Assembly: GCF_029889805.1 (NCBI RefSeq)
Contig: NZ_JARANT010000009.1
Coordinates: 1 to 48,997, forward strand
DNA from: Halorubrum sp. Boch-26
Lineage (GTDB): Archaea; Halobacteriota; Halobacteria; Halobacteriales; Haloferacaceae
DNA: 48,997 nucleotides
Direction of reading: 5' to 3'
Shown here in pieces: positions 1 through 8,009 of the stretch. Made by a program: the position numbers and the translations under genes. The notes under the pieces were generated by a model. That model made no database searches and was not told the origin of the DNA. It saw only the letters and a program-made list of their open reading frames with translations. How positions within the stretch are numbered: position 1 is the first letter of the stretch; every line of letters starts with the position of its first letter.

Positions 1-1148
1 CCCACGCCCCCCGCCTTCGGCGCCTCGGCGCGGAGACGTGTATAACCGACTGCCCGGACCCCCCGTCGCCCCCGCGAGTGGGCCGACGGGCCCGAAGAGG
101 CGGTCGCGTCGGCGCTCCCGCCGTCGCTTCGGTACGCGCGGCCACCGGATGGCGCGGGTGCGTGGACCCTCGACGTGAGCGCCTCGACGGCGTCCCAGGC
201 CCTCGGCGGAAAGAACAGGAGCAGGACCGCGATCATGACGAACGGGAACACGCCGAGCCGCATCGTCGCGGCCATGCCCAAGTGCGCGGAGACGAACGCG
301 AGGGCGGCCCCGACCCTGAGCCGTTCGTCGGGGGCGATCAGCAGGACGGACACGGAGAGCAGCGCGATCCAGAGCCAGTTCATCGCCGCGAGGACCGCGG
401 CCCGTTCGGCGACGAACGGGCCCAAGAACACGACGAACTCCTCCACTTGGAATATCCGGGGAACAGCGATGCCCGACATCCACGCGTCGCTCCGGTACTT
501 GGACACCACGTTCGCCGCGTAGATCGACACGAGCGTCAGGAGGGTGACGACCGTCCCGAGCGAACAGACCCGGTGATCGACGCCGTCGTTCCCTTCCTCC
601 TCACCTCGCGCGGTGATCTCGATCCGGTCGCTGCGGACCTTCCGGCGGCTCGAACCGAGCGACCAGCGGGCGTCGAGGGGGAGAAAGAGGCCCAAGAACA
701 GGAACACGACAAGGATTGTGTTCCCGCCGTTGATCACGTACGGGTTCCGCGCGTACAGCGACGCGAGCAGGACGAGGGAGACACCGGTCGACGCCCGCGT
801 TCGATAGCCGACGAGCAGGGAGACGGCGGCGACGGCGGCGATCGCGAGCAGCCCGGCTTGTACCCACGTCGAACCGGACACCGCGTGGATCGAGACGGTC
901 TCCAACAGCGGATACAGCTCGGCGAGCGTCGACCGCGTCAGGACGCCGTCGTCGGTGTAGAACGCGCGCATCCCCGGGAGCCGGTAGCGGAGTAGGTCGC
1001 CGAGGAGCAGGAGCGCCAGCGCGACCCGGAACGCGCCGAGCGCGCGCGGATCGATCCCGAGGTACGGCGCGGCGCGCTCGCGGAGGGACTCGCGCGCCGC
1101 CGCGTAGCGGGAACCGACGTTCGAGAGCGGCTGGCGTGGTGGCGTCAT
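1..1148 (-). CDS. HTTM-domain membrane protein, 3' end missing
   Basis: The reading frame starts at the ATG complementary to 1146-1148 and stays open to the left edge, so about 382 codons are seen and the C-terminus is missing. Near residues 30-60 the sequence PRALGAFRVALALLLLGDLLR has the arginine-plus-hydrophobic pattern that opens the HTTM (horizontally transferred transmembrane) domain. Several further hydrophobic helices follow, one of them with FLFLGLFLPLDARWS. HTTM proteins are related to the membrane part of vitamin K-dependent gamma-carboxylase; their role in archaea is unknown. The gene is divergent from the shikimate-pathway gene at 1304. The family call is fairly sure; the function is not known. 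Confidence 0.75.
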   Translation of the reverse strand, partial: MTPPRQPLSNVGSRYAAARESLRERAAPYLGIDPRALGAFRVALALLLLGDLLRYRLPGMRAFYTDDGVLTRSTLAELYPLLETVSIHAVSGSTWVQAGLLAIAAVAAVSLLVGYRTRASTGVSLVLLASLYARNPYVINGGNTILVVFLFLGLFLPLDARWSLGSSRRKVRSDRIEITARGEEEGNDGVDHRVCSLGTVVTLLTLVSIYAANVVSKYRSDAWMSGIAVPRIFQVEEFVVFLGPFVAERAAVLAAMNWLWIALLSVSVLLIAPDERLRVGAALAFVSAHLGMAATMRLGVFPFVMIAVLLLFFPPRAWDAVEALTSRVHAPAPSGGRAYRSDGGSADATASSGPSAHSRGRRGVRAVGYTRLRAEAPKAGGV

Positions 1149-1270
1149 TCGGAGGTGTACGTCGTAGGATACGATCTCAGTGATAAGTGCTTTGTCGTCT
1201 TCGGGCCGAGCCGTCGCCCGCGGCGTCCGATCGCGTCGAGCCGTCGTCCGCAACGCGCGACCCTTCCGCA

Positions 1271-1279
1271 GTTTTCAAG
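1271..1279 (+). promoter_or_regulatory. TATA-box-like element of the 3-dehydroquinate synthase gene
   Basis: An A/T-rich GTTTTCAAG lies in otherwise GC-rich sequence 25-33 nt before the ATG at 1304. This is the spacing expected for a leaderless haloarchaeal transcript, and it supports 1304 over the longer in-frame opening at 1187. Confidence 0.5.
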
Positions 1280-1303
1280 CCCGCCCGCCGTGAGGTTTCG
1301 ACA

Positions 1304-2476
1304 ATGACACGCACGGTCTGGGTGAAAGCCGACGGGAGCGTCGGCGACTGGGAGGCGCGCAAGCGACGGATCACGGCCGCCATCGAGGCCGGCGCGGACT
1401 GGGTCCTCGTCGACGAGGCCGACGTGGGCCGCGTCAGAGAACTGGGGGACGTCTCGGTCGCGGCGTTCCGCTCCGAGGCGGACGTCATCGACGACGCCGA
1501 GAGCGACGCCGAGGCCGACGCTTACTTCGTCGGCAAGGGCGGTGAAGGCGACGGGACGATCGACCTCCCAGACGACTTCTCCGGCTCTGCGGACCTGACG
1601 ACGGTCCGGCGGCGCGACGACCGCGCGCAGGGCGTCTACGTCCGCGTGCTCGGGACCGAGTACGAGCGGTTCGCCGAGGAGGCGGCGGACGACGCCGAGT
1701 ACACGATCGTCGTCGGCGAGGACTGGTCGATCATCCCGCTGGAGAACCTGATCGCGCGGGTCGGCGAGGAGACGCACCTCGTCGCCGGCGCGACGACCGC
1801 CGCGGAGGCCCGGACCGCCTTCGAGACGCTGGAGATCGGCGCCGACGGCGTCCTCCTCGATTCCGACTCTCCCGACGAGATCCGGGGCGCGGTCGAGGCC
1901 CGCGACGCCGCCGACCGCGAGACGCTGGACCTCCGGCACGCCGAGGTGACCGAGATCGAACAGACCGGGATGGCGGACCGCGTCTGCATCGACACGGGGT
2001 CGCTGATGGACGACAGCGAGGGAATGTTAGTCGGCTCGATGTCGCGGGGGCTCTTTTTCGTCCACGCGGAGACCGCGGAGTCGCCGTACGTCGCCTCGCG
2101 GCCGTTCCGCGTGAACGCGGGCGCAGTCCACGCGTACGTCCGCAATTCCGAGGGCGGCACCAACTACCTCGCGGAGCTGTCGAGCGGCGACGAGGTCCAG
2201 GTCGTCGACACCGACGGCCACACCCGCGAGGCCGTGGTGGGTCGGGTGAAGATCGAGAAACGCCCGATGTTCCGGATCCAAGCGGAAGTCGAAACCGAGG
2301 ACGGCTCCGACCGGATCGAGACGCTCATCCAGAACGCCGAGACCGTGAAGATCGCCACGACCGAGGGCCGGAAAGCCGTCACCGACGTCGAGCCGGGCGA
2401 CGAGGCGCTCGTCTACTACGAGGACGTCGCGCGCCACTTCGGGGAGGCCGTCGAGGAGAGTATCATCGAGAAGTGA
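1304..2476 (+). CDS. aroB': 3-dehydroquinate synthase II (archaeal type)
   Basis: 390 residues. The N-terminus MTRTVWVKADGSVGDWEARK and the internal GADWVLVDEADV pattern are typical of the archaeal alternative 3-dehydroquinate synthase. Family knowledge: this enzyme uses NAD to oxidatively deaminate and cyclise 2-amino-3,7-dideoxy-D-threo-hept-6-ulosonate to 3-dehydroquinate, replacing the DAHP/AroB entry into the shikimate pathway in archaea. The C-terminal segment with SRGLFFVHAET and NAGAVHAYV is also characteristic. The frame is open from 1187, but the ATG at 1304 has a TATA-like element at the right distance and gives the family length. The partner enzyme (2-amino-3,7-dideoxyheptulosonate synthase) is not in the window. 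Confidence 0.93.
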   Translation: MTRTVWVKADGSVGDWEARKRRITAAIEAGADWVLVDEADVGRVRELGDVSVAAFRSEADVIDDAESDAEADAYFVGKGGEGDGTIDLPDDFSGSADLTTVRRRDDRAQGVYVRVLGTEYERFAEEAADDAEYTIVVGEDWSIIPLENLIARVGEETHLVAGATTAAEARTAFETLEIGADGVLLDSDSPDEIRGAVEARDAADRETLDLRHAEVTEIEQTGMADRVCIDTGSLMDDSEGMLVGSMSRGLFFVHAETAESPYVASRPFRVNAGAVHAYVRNSEGGTNYLAELSSGDEVQVVDTDGHTREAVVGRVKIEKRPMFRIQAEVETEDGSDRIETLIQNAETVKIATTEGRKAVTDVEPGDEALVYYEDVARHFGEAVEESIIEK

Positions 2477-2587
2477 GGCCGGGCCGCCGTCCCGGTCGCG
2501 GAACGGTGACCGCGCCGCGGGCGCACGAAACCGGCCGGGATCGTGTCGACCAGAACGCATTTCACCGTCACTCCGCATCCGGTTCCC

Positions 2588-3202
2588 ATGACAGTCGCTA
2601 ACGAAGGCGATCGTCGCGTCGCGGAGTCGGGCGTCGTCGAACGGATCCGCCACCTCGCGGACGCCGCGAATCCGGCGTTCGCGGCCGGGAGCATTCTCGT
2701 GCCGCTGGCGTTTTTCGCCGCGAGCCTCGCGCTCGCGAGCACCGGACTGCTCTTTTACACGCACGTCGCGGCGGGCGCCGTGTGGTTCGGGTTCGCGCTG
2801 ATCTTCCCGGCGATCATCGGCCCGACCCTCGGCGGACTCGACGAGGAGGCGTCGGCCGCGGTGACGGCCACGCTCGTCCCGAAGGCCGTCTTCTTCCTCG
2901 TCGGCTTCTCGCTCACGACGGTGCTCTCGGGCACGGTGCTGTTGACGTCCGACCTCGGGCTCGGCTACGGGTTCGCGAGCCGCTGGTCGTCGGCCGCGCT
3001 CGGCGTCGGCTGGGGGCTGTTCGCGTTCGGTCTCGTGGTCCCACACCGGCTCCAGCTCCGCGCGTACTACGAGACGCTGACGCCGGATCCGGACGCCGCC
3101 CGACTCGAATCGATCGAGAAGAAGAACCTCGTCGTCGGGCTGTTCGAGGGCGCCGTGATGCTCGCGCTCATCGTCCTGATGAGCGGGTTCCGGCTCGGGT
3201 AG
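2588..3202 (+). CDS. Conserved membrane protein, about five helices
   Basis: 204 residues. Hydrophobic segments lie near residues 33-60, 62-82, 92-115, 130-152 and 183-200, so this is an integral membrane protein with a short acidic N-terminal tail. The helix containing FYTHVAAGAVWFGFALI, with one histidine inside the membrane, resembles CopD-like or DUF2269-like small membrane proteins, but I cannot assign a family. The start at 2588 was chosen over the frame opening at 2543 because CGCATTTCACC lies about 25-30 nt upstream. It ends 28 bp before the convergent M32 carboxypeptidase gene. No function is proposed. Confidence 0.65.
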   Translation: MTVANEGDRRVAESGVVERIRHLADAANPAFAAGSILVPLAFFAASLALASTGLLFYTHVAAGAVWFGFALIFPAIIGPTLGGLDEEASAAVTATLVPKAVFFLVGFSLTTVLSGTVLLTSDLGLGYGFASRWSSAALGVGWGLFAFGLVVPHRLQLRAYYETLTPDPDAARLESIEKKNLVVGLFEGAVMLALIVLMSGFRLG

Positions 3203-3230
3203 CCCGGCGCAGATATCGGGAGTCCCCGCC

Positions 3231-4757
3231 TCAGATATCGTACAGCTCGCCGTACTTCTCCTCGACGTAGTCGACGAACGCGTCAGCCGAGAACTCCTCG
3301 CCGGTCGCGCGTTCCACCAGCTCGTTCGTCTCGTAGCGCGAGCCGTGCCGGTGGACGTTCTCGCCGAGCCACGCCTGGAGATCGCCGAAGTCGCCGTCGG
3401 CGATCTTCGCGTCGAGGCCGTCGATCTCACTCTCGGCGGCGTCGAACAGCTGCGCGGCCATGACGGATCCGAGCGAGTAGGTGGGGAAGTAACCGAAGTT
3501 CCCGTGGCTCCAATGGATGTCCTGCAGACAGCCTTCGCTGTCGGTCTCGGGGCGGATCCCGAGGTACTCCTCGTACTTGTCGTTCCAGACCTCCGGCACG
3601 TCCTCGACCGCGAGGTCGCCGCGGATCAGGTCGCGCTCGATCTCGAACCGGACGATGATGTGGAGGTGGTAGGTGAGCTCGTCCGCCTCGACGCGGATGA
3701 AGTTGTCCTCGTACACCTGATTGAACGCCTCGTAGGCGTCCTCGACGGTCGCCGCCTCGGTCTGGGGGAACTGCTCTTTAAACGAGGGGAGAAACAGCTC
3801 CCAGAACGCCCGACTCCGCCCGACGTGATTCTCCCAGAGCCGCGACTGCGACTCGTGGACGGAGAGGTCGCGCGACTCGCCGAGGGGGGTCGCCCACTCC
3901 TCCTGCGGGAGTCCGAGGTTGTACTGGGCGTGCCCGTACTCGTGGATCGTCGAGCCGATCGCACCGAGCGGATCGGACTCGTCGAACCGGGTCGTCACGC
4001 GGCAGTCGAACTGGTTGCCGGAGGTGAACGGGTGCGAGGAGACGTCGAGCCGACCGCGGTCGAAGTCGTAGCCGACGAGTTCGAGCGCCTCGCGGGCGAG
4101 TGCCTCCTGGTCGTCCTCGGAGAAGGTCCCCTCGAAGGTGTCGACCGCGAGGTCCGCGTCGGCGCCGCGGATCGCGTCGATCATGGGAACGAGCGTCTCG
4201 CGGAGCTCCTCGAGGATGGCCTCGGCGCGGTCGATAGGGAGACACGGCTCGTAATCCTCGAAGAGGACCTCGTAGGGGTCGCGGTCGGGGTCGATGTGTT
4301 CCGCGTACTCCCGCTTGAGCTCGACGTGCTTCTCTAGGTACGGGGCGAACGCCTCGAAGTCGTCCTCGGCTCTCGCCTCCTCCCACGCCTGCAGCGCCTC
4401 GGAGCCGGTCTCGGAGATCTCCTCGACGAGCTCGACGGGCACGGCGTCGGCGCGCTCGTACTCGCGGCGGACCTCGCGGACGACCGCCGCCCGCTCGTCG
4501 GTGAGGTCGGCGTCGTCGAGCTCGGCGAGCAGCTCGCCGGTCTCGCTATCCGTGATCATGTCGTGTTGGATCGACGAGAGCGTCGAGAGCTCCTTCGAGC
4601 GGGCGGGCGTGCCGCCCTCGGGCATCATCACCTGCTGGTCCCACCCGAGCACGCCGGCGGCGCTCCCGACCGTGTTCCAGCGTCGAACGCGGTCCAGGAG
4701 GGCCTCGTACGCCTCGGGGGCGTCGGTCGCGTCGTCGGCCGCGGCTTCCGTTGCCAT
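3231..4757 (-). CDS. Carboxypeptidase M32 (Taq carboxypeptidase family)
   Basis: 508 residues, the usual length for metallocarboxypeptidase family M32. All family signatures are visible: HPF at about 242, DCRVT at 251-255, the zinc motif HEYGH at 272-276, HESQ, IRVEADELTY and GCLQDIHW. Family knowledge: these cytosolic zinc enzymes remove C-terminal amino acids with broad specificity except proline. No signal peptide is seen. The start complementary to 4755-4757 has a minus-strand TATA-like CTTAATCC at 4778-4785. It converges with the small membrane protein at 2588 and is divergent from the threonine aldolase. Confidence 0.93.
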   Translation of the reverse strand: MATEAAADDATDAPEAYEALLDRVRRWNTVGSAAGVLGWDQQVMMPEGGTPARSKELSTLSSIQHDMITDSETGELLAELDDADLTDERAAVVREVRREYERADAVPVELVEEISETGSEALQAWEEARAEDDFEAFAPYLEKHVELKREYAEHIDPDRDPYEVLFEDYEPCLPIDRAEAILEELRETLVPMIDAIRGADADLAVDTFEGTFSEDDQEALAREALELVGYDFDRGRLDVSSHPFTSGNQFDCRVTTRFDESDPLGAIGSTIHEYGHAQYNLGLPQEEWATPLGESRDLSVHESQSRLWENHVGRSRAFWELFLPSFKEQFPQTEAATVEDAYEAFNQVYEDNFIRVEADELTYHLHIIVRFEIERDLIRGDLAVEDVPEVWNDKYEEYLGIRPETDSEGCLQDIHWSHGNFGYFPTYSLGSVMAAQLFDAAESEIDGLDAKIADGDFGDLQAWLGENVHRHGSRYETNELVERATGEEFSADAFVDYVEEKYGELYDI

Positions 4758-4777
4758 ACGTCACGGATCGGTCGCGC

Positions 4778-4785
4778 GGATTAAG
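4778..4785 (-). promoter_or_regulatory. TATA-box-like element of the M32 carboxypeptidase gene
   Basis: On the minus strand the sequence reads CTTAATCC, 21-28 nt before the ATG at 4757, which fits a leaderless transcript. Confidence 0.45.
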
Positions 4786-4871
4786 AAGGGACCGAATCCG
4801 GAACGGACGCGACGACGGGTCACGGAGGCCGTCCGCCGCGCGGATCCGGGCGAACCGGCCCCGAGCGCGAC

Positions 4872-4880
4872 CTATTTCAG
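4872..4880 (+). promoter_or_regulatory. TATA-box-like element of the threonine aldolase gene
   Basis: CTATTTCAG lies 27-35 nt before the ATG at 4907. It supports this start over the much longer open frame that begins at 4751. Confidence 0.45.
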
Positions 4881-4906
4881 AGAGGCCGCCGAACCGCCGG
4901 CAACGA

Positions 4907-5956
4907 ATGAAGACCGACGAGGACACCATCGACCTGCGATCCGACACCGTCACGACGCCCTCGGACGAGATGCGCGAGGCCGCTCGCGACGCCGAGGTCG
5001 GCGACGACGTGTACCGCGACGACCCGACCGTCAACGAGCTGGAGCGCCGCGCCGCCGAGGCTGTCAGCACCGAGGCCGCGCTGTACGTCCCTTCCGGGAC
5101 GATGGCGAACCAGATCGCCGTCCACGTTCACACGGAGCCCGGCCAGGAGCTCCTCTTGGAACGCGAGTCGCACATCTACCGGTGGGAGCTCGCGGGCGCG
5201 GCGAAGCTCTCGGGCGCGCAGACCCGGACGATCGACGCCGGCGAGCGCTGCGTTCCGACCCCGGACGCGGTCGCCGAGGGACTCGTGAGCGAGGACCTCC
5301 ATCGGCCCGGGACCGGCCTCCTCTCGCTGGAGAACACCCACAACTACCGCGGCGGGGTCGCGGTCCCGGTCGAGGAGATCGCCGCGGCCGCCGAGGTCGC
5401 CCGCGACGCCGACGTGCCGGTCCACCTCGACGGCGCCCGCGTGTTCAACGCCGCGGTCGCGCTCGGCGTCGACGCGAGCGACGTCGTCGCGCCCGCCGAC
5501 AGCGTCACTTTCTGTCTCTCGAAGGGACTCGGCGCACCCGTCGGCTCGATCCTCGCGGGCGACGAGGCGTTCGTCGAGGCGGCCCGCCGCGTCCGGAAGC
5601 TGTTCGGCGGCGGGATGCGACAGGCCGGCATGATCGCCGCGCCCGGGCTGCTCGCCCTCGACAACGTCGACCGGCTCGCCGACGACCACGCCAACGCCGA
5701 GCGGCTCGCCGCCGGTCTCGACGCGCTGAACGGGGTCGACGCGCCCGCGCCGGACACCAACATCGTCGTCGCGCACACCGAAGACGCCGGGATCCCAGCC
5801 GCGGACCTCGTGGAGGCCTGCAAGGCGGCCGGCGTCGGCTGCGTCGAGTTCGACGAGTACACGACCCGCTTCACGACGCACCTCGACGTGGACGCCGCCG
5901 ACGTGGACGCCGCCGTCGACCGGATCGGCGACGCGGTCGCGGCGCTGTCGGCCTGA
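4907..5956 (+). CDS. ltaE: Low-specificity L-threonine aldolase (PLP enzyme)
   Basis: 349 residues. The N-terminal IDLRSDTVTTPSDEM and GDDVYRDDPTVNELE, the HLDGAR motif at 173-178 and the Schiff-base lysine K206 in CLSKGLGAPVGS are diagnostic of the threonine aldolase / beta-eliminating lyase family. The enzyme cleaves L-threonine or L-allo-threonine to glycine and acetaldehyde and is cytosolic. The start at 4907 gives the correct N-terminus and has a TATA-like element upstream. The last 16 bases of the gene, including the stop codon, form part of a 30-bp tandem repeat that continues downstream. Confidence 0.93.
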   Translation: MKTDEDTIDLRSDTVTTPSDEMREAARDAEVGDDVYRDDPTVNELERRAAEAVSTEAALYVPSGTMANQIAVHVHTEPGQELLLERESHIYRWELAGAAKLSGAQTRTIDAGERCVPTPDAVAEGLVSEDLHRPGTGLLSLENTHNYRGGVAVPVEEIAAAAEVARDADVPVHLDGARVFNAAVALGVDASDVVAPADSVTFCLSKGLGAPVGSILAGDEAFVEAARRVRKLFGGGMRQAGMIAAPGLLALDNVDRLADDHANAERLAAGLDALNGVDAPAPDTNIVVAHTEDAGIPAADLVEACKAAGVGCVEFDEYTTRFTTHLDVDAADVDAAVDRIGDAVAALSA

Positions 5957-6030
5957 GGCGGCGCGGTCACGGCGCTGTCGGCCTGAGGCGGCGCGGTCAC
6001 GGCGCTGTCGGCCTGAGGCGGCGCGGTCGG
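5941..6030. repeat. Three tandem copies of a 30-bp unit spanning the ltaE stop codon
   Basis: Units at 5941-5970, 5971-6000 and 6001-6030. The first two are identical; the third differs only in its last two bases. The first copy contains the end of ltaE (Ala-Leu-Ser-Ala-stop), so the other two look like duplications of the gene's 3' end. Because 30 is a multiple of three, each copy carries an in-frame TGA. Confidence 0.95.
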
Positions 6031-6084
6031 AGATCAGACGCACGCACGGAAACGTTCAATTCGGCGGGCGATCAACCCGGTCGT

Positions 6085-6153
6085 ATGGGCACAGCACCCG
6101 TGGGCTCGGAACAGCTCCCCGGCCGAACCGAGGTGGCCGGCGCCCGTCCCTGA
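6085..6153 (+). other. Possible short upstream ORF (22 codons) before the DUF2209-type gene
   Basis: An ATG at 6085 opens a 22-codon frame (MGTAPVGSEQLPGRTEVAGA, then two more residues) ending with TGA at 6151-6153. GTTCAAT at about 6053-6059 sits near 30 nt before this ATG, as expected for a leaderless start. The stop is one base before the GTG start of the next gene. It could be a coupled leader peptide, a trace of a frameshifted N-terminus, or chance. Confidence 0.35.
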
Positions 6154-6154
6154 G

Positions 6155-6520
6155 GTGGTCGGCGTCGACATCAGCGGCCGCCACGAGGAGGACGGCGAGT
6201 ACCTGATGGTCGCGGCCGCGGTGCACGCCCGGATCGACTCGACCCGGATCCGGTCGGTCGAGGGGACCGGCTTCGCCGCCGCGCGCGAGGGACCGACGCT
6301 CGACGCGACGCTGGCAGTCGTGGCGACCGCCGTCGGGAACCTGCCGGAGCCACCGGCGGGACCGATCGTCGCGGAGCACGGCGAGTTCTACGAGGAACCC
6401 CCCGAGCGGGTCGGGCTCAGCTTCCGACCCGAGTTTAAATACGTCGAGAGCATAGGTGAGCGCGAAACAGTGCAGGCAGCACACCACGCCGCGTACGCCG
6501 CCCGAGACCTCCTCTTATGA
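6155..6520 (+). CDS. DUF2209-type conserved archaeal protein
   Basis: 121 residues from a GTG start. The opening VGVDISGRHEEDG and the C-terminal FRPEFKYVESIGERETVQAA match my recollection of the haloarchaeal DUF2209 family, whose function is unknown. The first strand, GVDISG followed by acidic residues, is reminiscent of an RNase H-like fold with an early aspartate; that is inference only. Its stop overlaps the start of hflX (ATGA), so the two are probably cotranscribed and translationally coupled. The start is uncertain: the best promoter signal points to an ATG at 6085 in another frame. Confidence 0.65.
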   Translation: MVGVDISGRHEEDGEYLMVAAAVHARIDSTRIRSVEGTGFAAAREGPTLDATLAVVATAVGNLPEPPAGPIVAEHGEFYEEPPERVGLSFRPEFKYVESIGERETVQAAHHAAYAARDLLL

Positions 6521-7872
6521 CCGGGAGCGTCGAGGGGGCGAACGCCGACGGAACCCACGAATCGGTCCCTCGAGAGCGGCGCGCGGTCGTCGCCAAGCGC
6601 GTCGATTCCGGCAACGCCGACCTCACCGAGATCACCCAGCTCGCCGCGGCCGCAGGCTACGAAGTGGTCGGCGAGCTCTCGCAGACCCGCACGGAGGACG
6701 CCGCGTTCATGTTCGGTGAGGGGAAGGTCGCGGAGCTGCGCGACCGGGTCCGCCGGACCGACGCCGGCGCCGTCATCGTCGACAACGACGTGGGGCCGTA
6801 CCAGACGTTCAACATCGGCGGGGAGCTCCCCGAGGGCGTCGAGGTGATCGACCGGTTCACGCTCATCCTCGAGATCTTCGGCCAGCGCGCGAACACTCGG
6901 AAGGCGCAGCTGCAGGTCGAGCTCGCCGAGCTCCGGTACGAGCTCCCGCGCGCCGAGGCGAAGGCGAGCCTCGCGAAGCGCGACGAGCGCCCCGGGTTCA
7001 TGGGGCTCGGCGAGTACGACGAGAGCGTCGAGCGCGACATCAAACGACAGATCTCCGAGATCCAAGACGAGCTGGAGTCGATCGCCGAGAAGGAGGAGGC
7101 GCGCCGCGAGCAGCGCCGCGACTCCGGCTTCGATCTGGTCGCGCTCGCGGGCTACACCAACGCCGGCAAGTCGACGCTGATGCGCCGGCTCGCGGCCGAG
7201 ATCGACGTCGACGAGAACGTCGACCGACACCCCGACCTCGACACGACCGCCGAGTCGCAGGACATGCTGTTCACCACCCTCGGCACGACGACCCGCCGGG
7301 CCGCGATGGAGAAGCGCGACGTGCTCCTCACGGACACGGTCGGGTTCATCGCCGACCTCCCCCACTGGCTCGTGGAGTCGTTCGAATCGACGCTCGACTC
7401 GGTGTACCGGGCCGACCTCGTGCTGCTCGTCGTCGACGCGAGCGAGCCGGTCGAGGCGATGCGCGAGAAGCTCGTCACGAGCCACGATACCCTCTACGAG
7501 CGCAACGAGGCCCCCGTCGTCACCGTGTTCAACAAGGTGGACCGGCTCGTGCCCGGCGAGCTGGCGGACAAGCGCGGCGCGCTCTCCGGCGTCGCGCCCG
7601 ACCCCGTCGCCGTCTCGGCGAAGACGGGCGCGGGCGTCGCGGAGCTTCGCGACCGCGTCGAGGACGAACTCCCCGACTGGGAGCGCGAGCGGCTCGTCCT
7701 CCCCGTCTCCGACGAGGCCATGAGCCTCGTCTCGTGGATCCACGACCACGGCCACGTCGACGAGGAGTCGTACGCGAGCGACCAGGTGACCGTCGACTTC
7801 GAGGCCAAACCCTCGATCGTGGCCCGCGCCCGATCGAAAGCGGCCGCGCTCGCCCCCGCGGAGTCGCCGTAG
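6517..7872 (+). CDS. hflX: GTPase HflX
   Basis: 451 residues. The N-terminal HflX domain (about 20-200) has the GEGKVAELR and DRFTLILEIFGQRA signatures, the latter followed by an Arg/Glu-rich helical stretch. The GTPase domain begins near 206 with G1 GYTNAGKST (212-220), then G3 DTVGF followed by ADLPHWLVESF, and G4 NKVD. HflX binds the ribosomal large subunit; in bacteria it splits stalled ribosomes. The gene overlaps the DUF2209-type gene by 4 nt. A 20-bp tandem repeat begins at its stop codon. Confidence 0.95.
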   Translation: MTGSVEGANADGTHESVPRERRAVVAKRVDSGNADLTEITQLAAAAGYEVVGELSQTRTEDAAFMFGEGKVAELRDRVRRTDAGAVIVDNDVGPYQTFNIGGELPEGVEVIDRFTLILEIFGQRANTRKAQLQVELAELRYELPRAEAKASLAKRDERPGFMGLGEYDESVERDIKRQISEIQDELESIAEKEEARREQRRDSGFDLVALAGYTNAGKSTLMRRLAAEIDVDENVDRHPDLDTTAESQDMLFTTLGTTTRRAAMEKRDVLLTDTVGFIADLPHWLVESFESTLDSVYRADLVLLVVDASEPVEAMREKLVTSHDTLYERNEAPVVTVFNKVDRLVPGELADKRGALSGVAPDPVAVSAKTGAGVAELRDRVEDELPDWERERLVLPVSDEAMSLVSWIHDHGHVDEESYASDQVTVDFEAKPSIVARARSKAAALAPAESP

Positions 7873-7920
7873 GCGGCGAGTCGGCGCGCCGGGCGGCGAG
7901 TCGGCGCGTCGGGCGGCGAG
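7872..7920. repeat. 20-bp tandem repeat, about 2.4 copies
   Basis: Units at 7872-7891 and 7892-7911 differ at one base, followed by a 9-base partial copy at 7912-7920. The unit is GGCGGCGAGTCGGCGCGCCG. It starts at the last base of the hflX stop codon and fills most of the short gap before acs1. This looks like local slippage rather than a mobile or regulatory repeat. Confidence 0.9.
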
Positions 7921-7975
7921 GACTCACGCGACGTCGCGGACGGGCATGACGGATCGGGCGCGCGTGGCATCGGAC

Positions 7976-7987
7976 AAAGTATACATT
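7976..7987 (+). promoter_or_regulatory. TATA-box-like element of acs1
   Basis: AAAGTATACATT is centred about 28 nt before the ATG at 8010. It supports 8010 over the upstream in-frame TTG at 7995. Confidence 0.55.
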
Positions 7988-8009
7988 CCTCCACTTGCGA
8001 ACAGGTATC

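Noticed and set aside
4294-6153. 619-codon plus-strand frame across the M32 gene, ltaE and the 30-bp repeats
   Set aside because: It is antisense to the M32 gene in its first part and out of frame with ltaE in the second; the product is Arg/Pro-rich, as expected for a shadow frame in high-GC DNA.
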